Origin: Anaerolineales bacterium
GTDB taxonomy: Bacteria; Chloroflexota; Anaerolineae; Anaerolineales; DRMV01
Direction of reading: 5' to 3'
Length of the DNA: 13,244 nt
Assembly (NCBI GenBank): GCA_026985785.1
Contig: JALSPT010000087.1
Span: 1 to 13,244, forward strand
The notes under the pieces: model-generated
The model's input: only the letters and a program-made list of their open reading frames with translations
Told to the model about the DNA's origin: nothing
Databases searched by the model: none
Program-made: the position numbers and the translations under genes
In this document: positions 1-6,582 of the stretch, piece by piece
Position numbering within the stretch: position 1 is the stretch's first letter
Layout of the letters: the number at the start of each line of letters is the position of its first letter

Positions 1-77
1 GCGGCGCGCTTTTGTCCGCGCCGCATGGCGCGCATGGCCTTTTGCAACAGCAGGCGGGCTTCGGGCGAAGGCATCAT
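1..77 (-). CDS. Partial N-terminus of a probable TPR-type protein
   Basis: Only the first 25 codons lie inside the window; the rest runs off the left edge. The ATG at 77-75 overlaps the amidase stop codon as ATGA, the junction type also seen at two other places in this gene run. The visible peptide starts MMPSPEARLLLQKAMRAM and continues with an Arg/Lys/Ala-rich segment. An amphipathic helix of the form LLLQKAMRAMRRG, followed by basic and Ala residues, is typical of the first helix of tetratricopeptide repeat proteins, so a TPR protein is my inference; too little is visible to prove it. There is no Shine-Dalgarno sequence before the start, so translation is probably coupled to the amidase gene. 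The open frame is seen directly; the family is a guess. Confidence 0.5.
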   Translation of the reverse strand, partial: MMPSPEARLLLQKAMRAMRRGQKRA

Positions 78-847
78 GGGGCGCTGGTAGGGGTGGGCGG
101 GTGTACCGGTTCGTTACGCAGATAGCACAAGATACCCGCGACAATGCCTTTGGCTACGGTGTCAGGATGGTTGACCAGCAGGTCGCGGTCCAACCCCAAA
201 AAGCCGGTCTCGATGATGACGGCAGGGGTGGTGGGGGCTATTTCGTTGAAGGCGTGGTATTCGGTCATGTGGCGGCTGACGCTTGTAGGGTGGTAGGGTA
301 GGTGGGTGATGGCGGCGTAGCGGGCGTCCAGGCAGGCTTTCAGGTGCAGGGAATTTTGGAGTTGCGCGGCGTCTTGCACGCCGGTGGCAGGGGCGGTTTT
401 GAAGCCGGTGTAATCGGGATTGGGGGTGCAGACGTCGGCGTGGATCGAGACCAAAGCGGCTGCGCGGTAGCCTTTCAAACGAGGGTCGAACTCGGCCAGT
501 AAGTCCACCTTGTAGCCCGCTTGTTGCAAAGCGGCCTGGACCCGCAAGGCGATGGCATGGTTGACGGTCACTTCTTCCAGGCCGTCGGGGCAAGTTGCGC
601 CAGAGTCGTTCTTCCAATGGCCGGAAATGATGCCTATTCGCAGGGCGGGTTGCACGGTAGAGGTGGGAAGGAGCGCGATGGCCGGGCTGTTGCGGCTGGC
701 GCGTTGCCACAGCTCGGAGAGGGAGAAGTGGGGGATGTCGGTGGGTGACCACGCGATCAGGAGCAGGGCGATCAGCCCTGACCAAAACAGGCCGCGCAAA
801 AAGAGGCTCAAAGCGCTTTCGCGTGATGGTGTGCGAGAAGGGGTCAT
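74..847 (-). CDS. N-acetylmuramoyl-L-alanine amidase (Amidase_3 family), membrane-anchored
   Basis: Zinc-dependent hydrolase that cuts the amide bond between N-acetylmuramic acid and L-alanine in peptidoglycan. The 257-residue protein has a single hydrophobic segment at about residues 13-33, a short linker, and an Amidase_3 catalytic domain from about 69 to 243. The expected zinc ligands are visible: H77 in SGHW, E92 in the EEVTVNHAIA segment and H136 in SIHAD; the catalytic glutamate is E213 in IIETGFL. The family's usual GHGG is GHW here. I start it at 847 because a GGAG lies 5 bases upstream; an in-frame ATG at 877 would add 10 residues but has no better ribosome site. The membrane segment suggests an uncleaved anchor facing the cell wall. 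The gene follows DUF402 after 78 bases and overlaps the next gene by 4 bases. It probably acts in wall turnover or cell separation. Confidence 0.9.
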   Translation of the reverse strand: MTPSRTPSRESALSLFLRGLFWSGLIALLLIAWSPTDIPHFSLSELWQRASRNSPAIALLPTSTVQPALRIGIISGHWKNDSGATCPDGLEEVTVNHAIALRVQAALQQAGYKVDLLAEFDPRLKGYRAAALVSIHADVCTPNPDYTGFKTAPATGVQDAAQLQNSLHLKACLDARYAAITHLPYHPTSVSRHMTEYHAFNEIAPTTPAVIIETGFLGLDRDLLVNHPDTVAKGIVAGILCYLRNEPVHPPTPTSAP

Positions 848-852
848 GAGGG

Positions 853-856
853 CTCC
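853..856 (-). promoter_or_regulatory. Ribosome binding site of the amidase gene
   Basis: GGAG on the minus strand, 5 bases before the ATG at 847. It favours that start over the in-frame ATG at 877, which would place this site inside the coding region. Confidence 0.55.
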
Positions 857-925
857 GTTCACATGCTCATGCAGCAATCGTGCCAGGGGGATGTTGCCTG
901 GTGGTGGGAAGCCGCCGTGAGGGGC

Positions 926-1435
926 TTATTTGTTTCGGCCTACGGCGTGGCACAGGCGCTCGAAGCGCTGCCGCACGGTGTGCAGCGCCGCCAGCGCCCG
1001 ACGACGCTCGGCGTCTGCCAACGGCAAAGCGGCAAATTCTTCTTCATCCAACACCACCAGCCTGCCCTTGGCCGTGACGATGACGTCCAGTGCCAGGTCG
1101 CGATAGGCAATTTCGCGTCCGCTCAACCGGACGGTTTCGCCGATGTTGACATACCAACCGCGCAGACGCCCGCTGTCATGGGCGTAAACTGCCAAAATAT
1201 TGTACCAGCGATTGACGAAGTAGGTTTCGACGAAACAGTCCCCCTGCGCCAGCAGCAGGTTGCCTGCCATCGTGTTGGGCATTTGGAAGATGGCGGCCAC
1301 GGTGATGCTGTCCGTCCCTCGCCACAGGAGGGTGGCCGGATAGCGATACACTTCTCGCCCGTCGGCATCCAGTTTGCGCACCCACAGAGCGGGGGATGCG
1401 GGTGTTCTGTGGCACGGCAGGCGTCGGCGGTTCAT
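926..1435 (-). CDS. DUF402 domain protein
   Basis: A 169-residue protein of the DUF402 family. Conserved features seen are the WYNILAVY segment near residues 77-84, GWYVNI at 93-98, the YRDLALDV motif at 111-118 and the acidic LDEEEF at 129-134, which together form the family's conserved core. Characterised relatives act on nucleotides: a staphylococcal nucleoside tri-/diphosphatase and FomD, a CMP-releasing hydrolase of fosfomycin biosynthesis. A phosphatase role here is inference only. The start at 1435 overlaps the stop of the radical SAM gene as ATGA and has no Shine-Dalgarno sequence, so it is probably translated by reinitiation. A longer open frame exists to 1741, but it lies entirely over the radical SAM gene and its extra N-terminus is low-complexity Arg/Gly/Ala, so I reject that start. 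Confidence 0.85.
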   Translation of the reverse strand: MNRRRLPCHRTPASPALWVRKLDADGREVYRYPATLLWRGTDSITVAAIFQMPNTMAGNLLLAQGDCFVETYFVNRWYNILAVYAHDSGRLRGWYVNIGETVRLSGREIAYRDLALDVIVTAKGRLVVLDEEEFAALPLADAERRRALAALHTVRQRFERLCHAVGRNK

Positions 1436-2376
1436 TCGGCGTAGCGTGCCTGAGCCAGCGTCCAGAACCGCTGGCCGTAGCGTTCCAGCACCCGCACCTG
1501 GCCGCTGCGCTGGAGGGCTGCCAGGGTGCGTTGCACGGCATCGCCGCCCCAGCGCGCCAGCGCCGCCGTGAGTTCGCTTTCCCGCATGGGGTGGCGCGCC
1601 AGCACGGCCAGCACGGCCTGGGCAGGGTCGTCGTAGCCGGAAAGGTCGAAAGCCCCGCTGGCGGGATGCACCACCTCGGCCACCTTGCCGAGGATGGCTA
1701 AGGCCCGCATCAGCCCCTCCTCGTCGGGCGGCTGCACCCATGGCTCGGCAGGCGGGCGCTCCGGCAGGGTGAGGTGCACCTTGTCGGGGCGGATGCGCTC
1801 GATCTGGGCGGCTAAGGCGCGCAGCGCCTCCTCGGTGTCGTTCATCCCCCGGACGAGCATCACTTCCAGCCAGTAGTGGCCGCGGTATCCCTGACGAAAA
1901 TCCACCAGCCCCTGGATGTAAGTGGCGAAGTCCGGCTCCGGCCAGGGGCGGTTGATCTTGCGGTAGAGGTCAGCCGTGCCGGCGTCGAGGGTGGGCAGCA
2001 CGGCGTCGGCGGCGGCCAGTTCCTCCCGCACTGCGGGTAGGTAGAGCAGCGAGCCGTTGGTGATCACCGCCACCGGCATATCGCTCAGCGCCTTGACCCG
2101 GCGGATCATCCACCCCAAGCGGCTGTGGAGGGTGGTTTCCCCGCTGCCGACGAAAGTCACCCAATCGATGCGCCCGCGGTAGTGCTGCAGGCGCTCGGCC
2201 ACCTCGGCCACGATGGCCTCGGCGGGGACGTATTCCCGCCGCTCGGCCACTAAGGGCGTGCTGCGCCCCAACTGGCAATACACGCAGTTCCAGTTGCAGG
2301 TTTTGGGCACCACCGGGTCGATGCCCAACGATTGCCCCAACCGGCGGGAAGGCACCGGACCGAAGACGTGTTGCAT
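1432..2376 (-). CDS. Radical SAM protein (COG0731-like) with C-terminal winged helix
   Basis: A 314-residue radical SAM enzyme. It opens with the FGPVPSRRLG signature of this COG0731-like family, followed by the 4Fe-4S cluster motif CNWNCVYC (C27, C31, C34), the SAM-binding GSGETTLH at 77-84 and ITNGS at 105-109. The core ends near residue 245. Residues 250-310 look like a winged helix: a helix-rich segment, then a short basic hairpin ending in RFWTLA. The reaction is unknown. The family is related to wyosine-type TYW1 enzymes, but I would not transfer that function. A strong GAGGAGG site lies 7 bases before the ATG. The gene follows the PfkB gene after 43 bases and overlaps DUF402 by 4 bases, suggesting that the two products work together. 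Confidence 0.9.
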   Translation of the reverse strand: MQHVFGPVPSRRLGQSLGIDPVVPKTCNWNCVYCQLGRSTPLVAERREYVPAEAIVAEVAERLQHYRGRIDWVTFVGSGETTLHSRLGWMIRRVKALSDMPVAVITNGSLLYLPAVREELAAADAVLPTLDAGTADLYRKINRPWPEPDFATYIQGLVDFRQGYRGHYWLEVMLVRGMNDTEEALRALAAQIERIRPDKVHLTLPERPPAEPWVQPPDEEGLMRALAILGKVAEVVHPASGAFDLSGYDDPAQAVLAVLARHPMRESELTAALARWGGDAVQRTLAALQRSGQVRVLERYGQRFWTLAQARYAE

Positions 2377-2383
2377 GAGAATG

Positions 2384-2390
2384 CCTCCTC
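2384..2390 (-). promoter_or_regulatory. Strong ribosome binding site of the radical SAM gene
   Basis: GAGGAGG on the minus strand, 7 bases before the ATG at 2376. It is among the strongest sites in the window and shows that this gene can be initiated independently although it lies inside a compact gene run. Confidence 0.7.
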
Positions 2391-2419
2391 ATCCACGAAG
2401 AAACGCTGAGATTTTGTTG

Positions 2420-3421
2420 TTACACCTGCCTCACCTGGCGGGCGATGACCTCGGCGCGAGCGTGGAGCAGGGCGGGTAGGCTTTCCAGCAGGCCGTTCAC
2501 GCCTCGGGTTTCCACGGCCAGCGAGGCGGTAGCCGCGCCGCGCACCGTCGCCTGCACCACGTCCAGCGTTTCCCGCAGGGCGACCAGGAAGGCGCCGCTG
2601 AAAGCGTCGCCTGCGCCGGTGGGGTCGACGGGGGTGGCAGGGTAGCCCGCGACCACCCATCGGCGACGGGGGCGGCTCTCGTACACCCAGACATCGCCCC
2701 GCGCCCGCCGTACGATGACGAATTCCACCTGCCATTGCCCCACCGTGGCGGCCATTTCCCATAAGTCTGCAGTGCGCTCGCTGAATAGGGCGCGCAAAGT
2801 GGCTTCGGGAACGAGCACGGCGGTCAGCCCGTGAAAGAGGGGCGGCAGGTCGTCGAAGAAGAGGGGAGACATGTAAGCGGGATGTGGCTCTAAGGTGATA
2901 AACGGCACACCACCGTTGCGCAGGGCAGCAGGGAGGAGGTTGTGGGTGAGGTAGTCATAGGGGGAAAAGTGAGCGCCGTGGGCTTCGCCATAGTGGGGGG
3001 GCAGGTCGCTCAGCCGCAGGGTGTGGTCAGTGGGCTTTTTCAGTTCGGCGCGGTGAAGGGAGGGCACCCGGTAGTTGAGCAGGGCTTTGGGAAACGGCAC
3101 CTTGCGGCGGGTGAAGGCGTTGAGCGGCTGCTCAGTGCTGAGGTGGCCTGTTGGGTCGTAAATCCGCACGCGGCGGTCTTCCAGGCGTTGGGGAAGGATT
3201 CGCACGCCGCTCACATCCCAGCCGCGCTGCTGAAATTCCTGCAGCCAGCGGCGTGGAAAGTCTTCGCCGACGCGCGCCACCAGGCCGGGCCGAGCACCCC
3301 ATAGCGCGGCACCGGCGGCAGCATAGGCTACATTGCCGCCGGGTACATCCAGCAGCGGTTTGCCGCCCGGCGGCAGGATGAAATCGCGCTTCAAGGCGCC
3401 CAAAAAGAGGTAGTCGGCCAT
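2420..3421 (-). CDS. PfkB-family carbohydrate/nucleoside kinase
   Basis: A 333-residue ribokinase-fold kinase. The PfkB C-terminal signature is clear: DPTGAGDAFSGAF at about residues 266-278, with the GAGD anion hole at 269-272 and D272 as the expected catalytic base. The N-terminal GGN at 28-30 fits the substrate-side glycine motif. The substrate cannot be told: family members phosphorylate ribose, fructose, adenosine, inosine, aminoimidazole riboside and other sugars. The middle (residues 80-190) carries an unusual Pro/His-rich stretch that I cannot match to a named subfamily. The start lies 11 bases after the rsgA stop with no clear Shine-Dalgarno sequence, so coupling to rsgA is likely. 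None of its neighbours is a sugar transporter or catabolic gene, so context does not help. Confidence 0.87.
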   Translation of the reverse strand: MADYLFLGALKRDFILPPGGKPLLDVPGGNVAYAAAGAALWGARPGLVARVGEDFPRRWLQEFQQRGWDVSGVRILPQRLEDRRVRIYDPTGHLSTEQPLNAFTRRKVPFPKALLNYRVPSLHRAELKKPTDHTLRLSDLPPHYGEAHGAHFSPYDYLTHNLLPAALRNGGVPFITLEPHPAYMSPLFFDDLPPLFHGLTAVLVPEATLRALFSERTADLWEMAATVGQWQVEFVIVRRARGDVWVYESRPRRRWVVAGYPATPVDPTGAGDAFSGAFLVALRETLDVVQATVRGAATASLAVETRGVNGLLESLPALLHARAEVIARQVRQV

Positions 3422-3432
3422 AGGTGGGCTTT

Positions 3433-4392
3433 TCAGAGGTCGATGAGGTCGCCGCGCTCGTAGCCCTCTTCACCCAGACGCATACGCAGGTAGGAAGCGT
3501 AACGTTCGGGGTGGATACGGCCTTCGGCGACGGCCTGCCGGATGGCGCAGCCGGGTTCGTGCGTGTGGGTGCAGTCGCTGAACTGGCAGAGATGCACCAG
3601 GTCGCGAAATTCGGGGAAATAACCGTCCAGTTCTTCCGGCTCGATATCCCACAGGGAAAGGGCTTTCAAGCCGGGGGTGTCGGCCACCCAGCCGCCGCCT
3701 TCCAGCGGGAACATCTGCCGCACCACCGTGGTGTGCCGCCCCTTGCCGGTGGCTTTGCTGATCTCCCGCACGGCCAGCCCCAGGCCGGGCTGTACCGCGT
3801 TCAGCAGGCTGGATTTGCCCACCCCCGACGGCCCGGCGAACACTGACACTTTGCCGCGCAAGTGCTCGCGCAGGGCGTCGATGCCCAGGTTGGCCTCTGC
3901 CGAGGTGTAGAGCATCGGATAGCCGATGGCCTCGTAATGGCCGAACAGGCGGCGGGCGGTTTCCATCCCCACCAGGTCCACCTTGTTGGCGACGATCAGG
4001 GCGGGGATTTCTTGCTTTTCGCTGATGACCAGGAAGCGGTCGAGCATCCGCAGGCGAGGTTCGGGCTGGGCGCAGGCGAAGACGAACACCGCCTGGTCGG
4101 GGTTGGCGATGATGATTTGCTCGTATTCGCCGCGCGGCGTGGGCGCCAGGCGAGAGAGTTTGCGTACCCGCGGCTCGACGGCTTCGATCAGGCCGGTGCC
4201 GTCGTCCAGGCGGCGGAAGCGCACCCAATCGCCGACGGCTACCAGGTCGCCTCGGCGGGGGCCGCGTTTCAACCGCCCCCGCAGTCGGCAGACGATCTCC
4301 TCGCCCTCGGGCGTGTGGACGGTGTAAAAACCCGATTGGGCGCGGATCACCAAGCCGCGGGGCAAATTGTCGGCAGGGGAGGAAGGTGTCAT
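3433..4392 (-). CDS. rsgA: Ribosome small-subunit-dependent GTPase RsgA
   Basis: A circularly permuted GTPase of 319 residues that acts late in 30S ribosomal subunit maturation. An N-terminal OB-fold spans about residues 10-75. The G motifs come in the permuted order: NKVD (G4) at 136-139, TSA (G5) at 163-165, the P-loop GPSGVGKSS (G1) at 187-195, GRHTT (G2) at 218-222 and DTPG (G3) at 238-241. The C-terminal zinc site is intact: C269, C274, H276 and C282. I start it at 4392, where the ATG overlaps the PBP stop as ATGA; the open frame extends to 4698, but that part lies over the PBP gene and resembles no protein. No Shine-Dalgarno sequence precedes the start, so coupling to PBP translation is likely. 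The B. subtilis homologue CpgA influences cell shape and wall formation, which fits the PBP neighbour. Confidence 0.96.
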   Translation of the reverse strand: MTPSSPADNLPRGLVIRAQSGFYTVHTPEGEEIVCRLRGRLKRGPRRGDLVAVGDWVRFRRLDDGTGLIEAVEPRVRKLSRLAPTPRGEYEQIIIANPDQAVFVFACAQPEPRLRMLDRFLVISEKQEIPALIVANKVDLVGMETARRLFGHYEAIGYPMLYTSAEANLGIDALREHLRGKVSVFAGPSGVGKSSLLNAVQPGLGLAVREISKATGKGRHTTVVRQMFPLEGGGWVADTPGLKALSLWDIEPEELDGYFPEFRDLVHLCQFSDCTHTHEPGCAIRQAVAEGRIHPERYASYLRMRLGEEGYERGDLIDL

Positions 4393-6575
4393 GGCTGCGG
4401 GGTGGGAGTTTCGGTGGTTTCGGGGGTGGGCGTGCGGGTGACGCCGATTTGCGCTTCCCAGGGGTAAAGCGAGCGCGGTTTGCCGTAGAAATAAATTTCC
4501 ACTACCCGGCGGAGGATGGGCGCGGCGACTTCCGAGCCTTCGCCGCCGTATTCCACCACCACGGCCACCGCGATGTCGGGCTTGTCTTCCCGCTGGGCGT
4601 CGGTGTAGGCCACGAACCAGGCGTGGGGCTTGCCAGCCGCGGTGCTGGCCGTGCCCGTCTTGCCATACAGCGGAATGCCGAAGTTGAGGAAGCGCCAATA
4701 GGCGGTGCCGCGCGGATTGTCCACCACCATGCGCATCCCTTTACGGATGATGGCCAGGTTTTCGGCGCTCACCGGTAAGTGTCCGCGCACCTTGGGTTCG
4801 AACTGGCGCACGATTTTGCCGTCCGGCGCGACGATTTTTTCCACCATTTGGGGCACGTACAGGGTGCCGCCGTTGCCCACCGCGGCGATGTAATCGGCCA
4901 CTTGTAGGGGGGTGACCAGGGTCGTGCCCTGGCCGATGGCCTGCTGCACGGCTTCCCGTTCGTTGGTGGGGTCGACGATCTGCCCGGCCTCATCGCCGAT
5001 TTCGATGCCGGTGGGGCTGCCCAAGCCAAAGCCGCGCGCCATTTGGGCCACGGCGTTGGTTTTGTAATGCTGGAAAAGGTCCAGGCCGATGTGCCAGAAG
5101 TAGGGATTGCACGAGCGCATCAACCCTTCGGGCAGGTTGAGTTTGCCGCTGGGATGAAAACCGTGCTCGTAGGTCCAGTCGTAGAGGGTCAGGCCGGGGA
5201 TTTCTTTGAACTCGTAGCCGCAGTTGTAGATGGTGTCTTCTTTGAAACGGCCACTCTCCAGGGCGGCAGCCATGGTAATGATCTTGAACACCGAGCCGGG
5301 AGGGTAAAGGCCGTGGGTAGCACGGTCGAGCAACGGTTTGCCGGGCTGATTGAGTTGCTGCAAGAGGGCGGAGCTGTTGAAGTTGGCGCTTTCGAAGGCG
5401 TTGGGGTCGAAGCCGGGCGAGGAAACCAGCGCCAACACGCGCCCGGTGTCGCGCTCCAGCACCACAATGGCGCCGACGAACCCTTTGATGGCTTCCTGGG
5501 CTTGCTGCTGCAGGTCGCGGTCGAGGGTGGTGTAAAGGGTATCGGCAGGGCGTGGGGAGGCTTTGCCCAGGGCCTGGACGATGTTGCCTTTGGCGTCCAC
5601 GACGTAGAGCGTTCCTCCGTTTTTGCCTGCCAAGTAAGGTTCGCCCCAGCGTTCCAGCCCCATGCGCCCGACTTTTTGGTCGAGGCGGTAGCCTTTGCGC
5701 TGGTAGGTGGCCAGTTCTTCAGGCTGCAGGGCGCTGACATAGCCCACGCCGTGGGGCGACACGCCGCCGCCGTAATACCATCGCCCGCTGTAGCGCCGCA
5801 AGACGATGCCCCGGAAGCCGACCAGTTTGTCATAGTATTTGTCGGCGATGTCGGCAGGCACTTCGGCGATGGGAATGTAGCCCCCCGGCGGCGGATTTTC
5901 ATACGCGTCACGAATGTGGTTGGGGCTTATCCCTGTCACTCGCCAGAGCAGAGCAAAGAGGTTCTCTTCCTGGTCGGGATCTACTTGTCCGGCCATCAGA
6001 CCGATGGCCATGGCGTGGGTTTGGGTGGCGATGATCAGGTCATTGTGATCGAAAATTTCGCCGCGTGCAGGCACCTGGAGGTCGAGGGTCAGGCGCTTGC
6101 CGCCGTGGAGTTCGGGCAGGATGAGGGCTTCGTCCCACTGGACGCGCCAGGCGCCGTTTTCCAGGCTGAGGTTCATCACGGTGTCGCGAGAGATGTCGCC
6201 GACCACGGCGCTGTGCAGGGTGACGGTGTAGGCGACTTGGGCGCTGCGGGGGCGCACCAGGGAGGAGAGGATGTGGAAGTCCACTTTGCCGACGGCGGCA
6301 CCGGTCAGGACGCCTTTGTAGTAGGCGGTGAAATCGTCTTCGCCGATCGCGTCCCGGCTGACCGCGGTGAGCAGGCGGTACATGGCGGTGTAATCCTCTT
6401 TCTGCCACGCGCTGAGGTACGCCTCGGCTACCGTCTGCGGGTCGGGGACGTGGGTGGTGGCGATCTGCGGCGTGGGCAGAGGGGAGGAGGTGGCGCTTTC
6501 GCCCGTTGCAGGTGGCGTGCAGGCGGACGCGCCGAGTGTGAGGATGAGGAGAGCCAGCCAAAGCAATTTACGCAT
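4389..6575 (-). CDS. Class B penicillin-binding protein, lipoprotein with NTF2-like domain
   Basis: A 728-residue D,D-transpeptidase that crosslinks peptidoglycan. The N-terminus is a lipoprotein signal: MRK, a hydrophobic run, then GASAC with the likely lipidated C19. A Ser/Thr/Pro stretch follows, then an NTF2-like MecA_N-type domain (about 46-155), a PBP dimerisation domain starting with RGEIFDHN at 171-178, and the transpeptidase domain (about 345-695). Catalytic motifs are complete: SVFK with S428 and K431, SCN at 488-490 and KTG at 639-641. The last 15 or so residues are a Thr/Pro/Glu tail. The layout resembles low-affinity PBPs of the PBP2a/PBP3 type, although those use a membrane helix. 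The start lies 7 bases after ychF, with GAGG overlapping the ychF stop; the gene overlaps rsgA by 4 bases. No SEDS partner (rodA/ftsW) is in the window. Confidence 0.94.
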   Translation of the reverse strand: MRKLLWLALLILTLGASACTPPATGESATSSPLPTPQIATTHVPDPQTVAEAYLSAWQKEDYTAMYRLLTAVSRDAIGEDDFTAYYKGVLTGAAVGKVDFHILSSLVRPRSAQVAYTVTLHSAVVGDISRDTVMNLSLENGAWRVQWDEALILPELHGGKRLTLDLQVPARGEIFDHNDLIIATQTHAMAIGLMAGQVDPDQEENLFALLWRVTGISPNHIRDAYENPPPGGYIPIAEVPADIADKYYDKLVGFRGIVLRRYSGRWYYGGGVSPHGVGYVSALQPEELATYQRKGYRLDQKVGRMGLERWGEPYLAGKNGGTLYVVDAKGNIVQALGKASPRPADTLYTTLDRDLQQQAQEAIKGFVGAIVVLERDTGRVLALVSSPGFDPNAFESANFNSSALLQQLNQPGKPLLDRATHGLYPPGSVFKIITMAAALESGRFKEDTIYNCGYEFKEIPGLTLYDWTYEHGFHPSGKLNLPEGLMRSCNPYFWHIGLDLFQHYKTNAVAQMARGFGLGSPTGIEIGDEAGQIVDPTNEREAVQQAIGQGTTLVTPLQVADYIAAVGNGGTLYVPQMVEKIVAPDGKIVRQFEPKVRGHLPVSAENLAIIRKGMRMVVDNPRGTAYWRFLNFGIPLYGKTGTASTAAGKPHAWFVAYTDAQREDKPDIAVAVVVEYGGEGSEVAAPILRRVVEIYFYGKPRSLYPWEAQIGVTRTPTPETTETPTPQP

Positions 6576-6582
6576 GATGACC

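Noticed and set aside
848..877. Ten-residue longer amidase N-terminus
   Set aside because: The GGAG at 853-856 fits the ATG at 847; the longer start has no better site. Not fully excluded.
1436..1741. N-terminal extension of the DUF402 frame
   Set aside because: Lies wholly within the radical SAM gene in another frame and is Arg/Gly/Ala low complexity. The ATG at 1435 with ATGA overlap is the natural start.
4393..4698. N-terminal extension of the rsgA frame
   Set aside because: Overlaps the PBP 3' end and resembles no RsgA N-terminus. The 4392 start gives a family-typical 319 residues.
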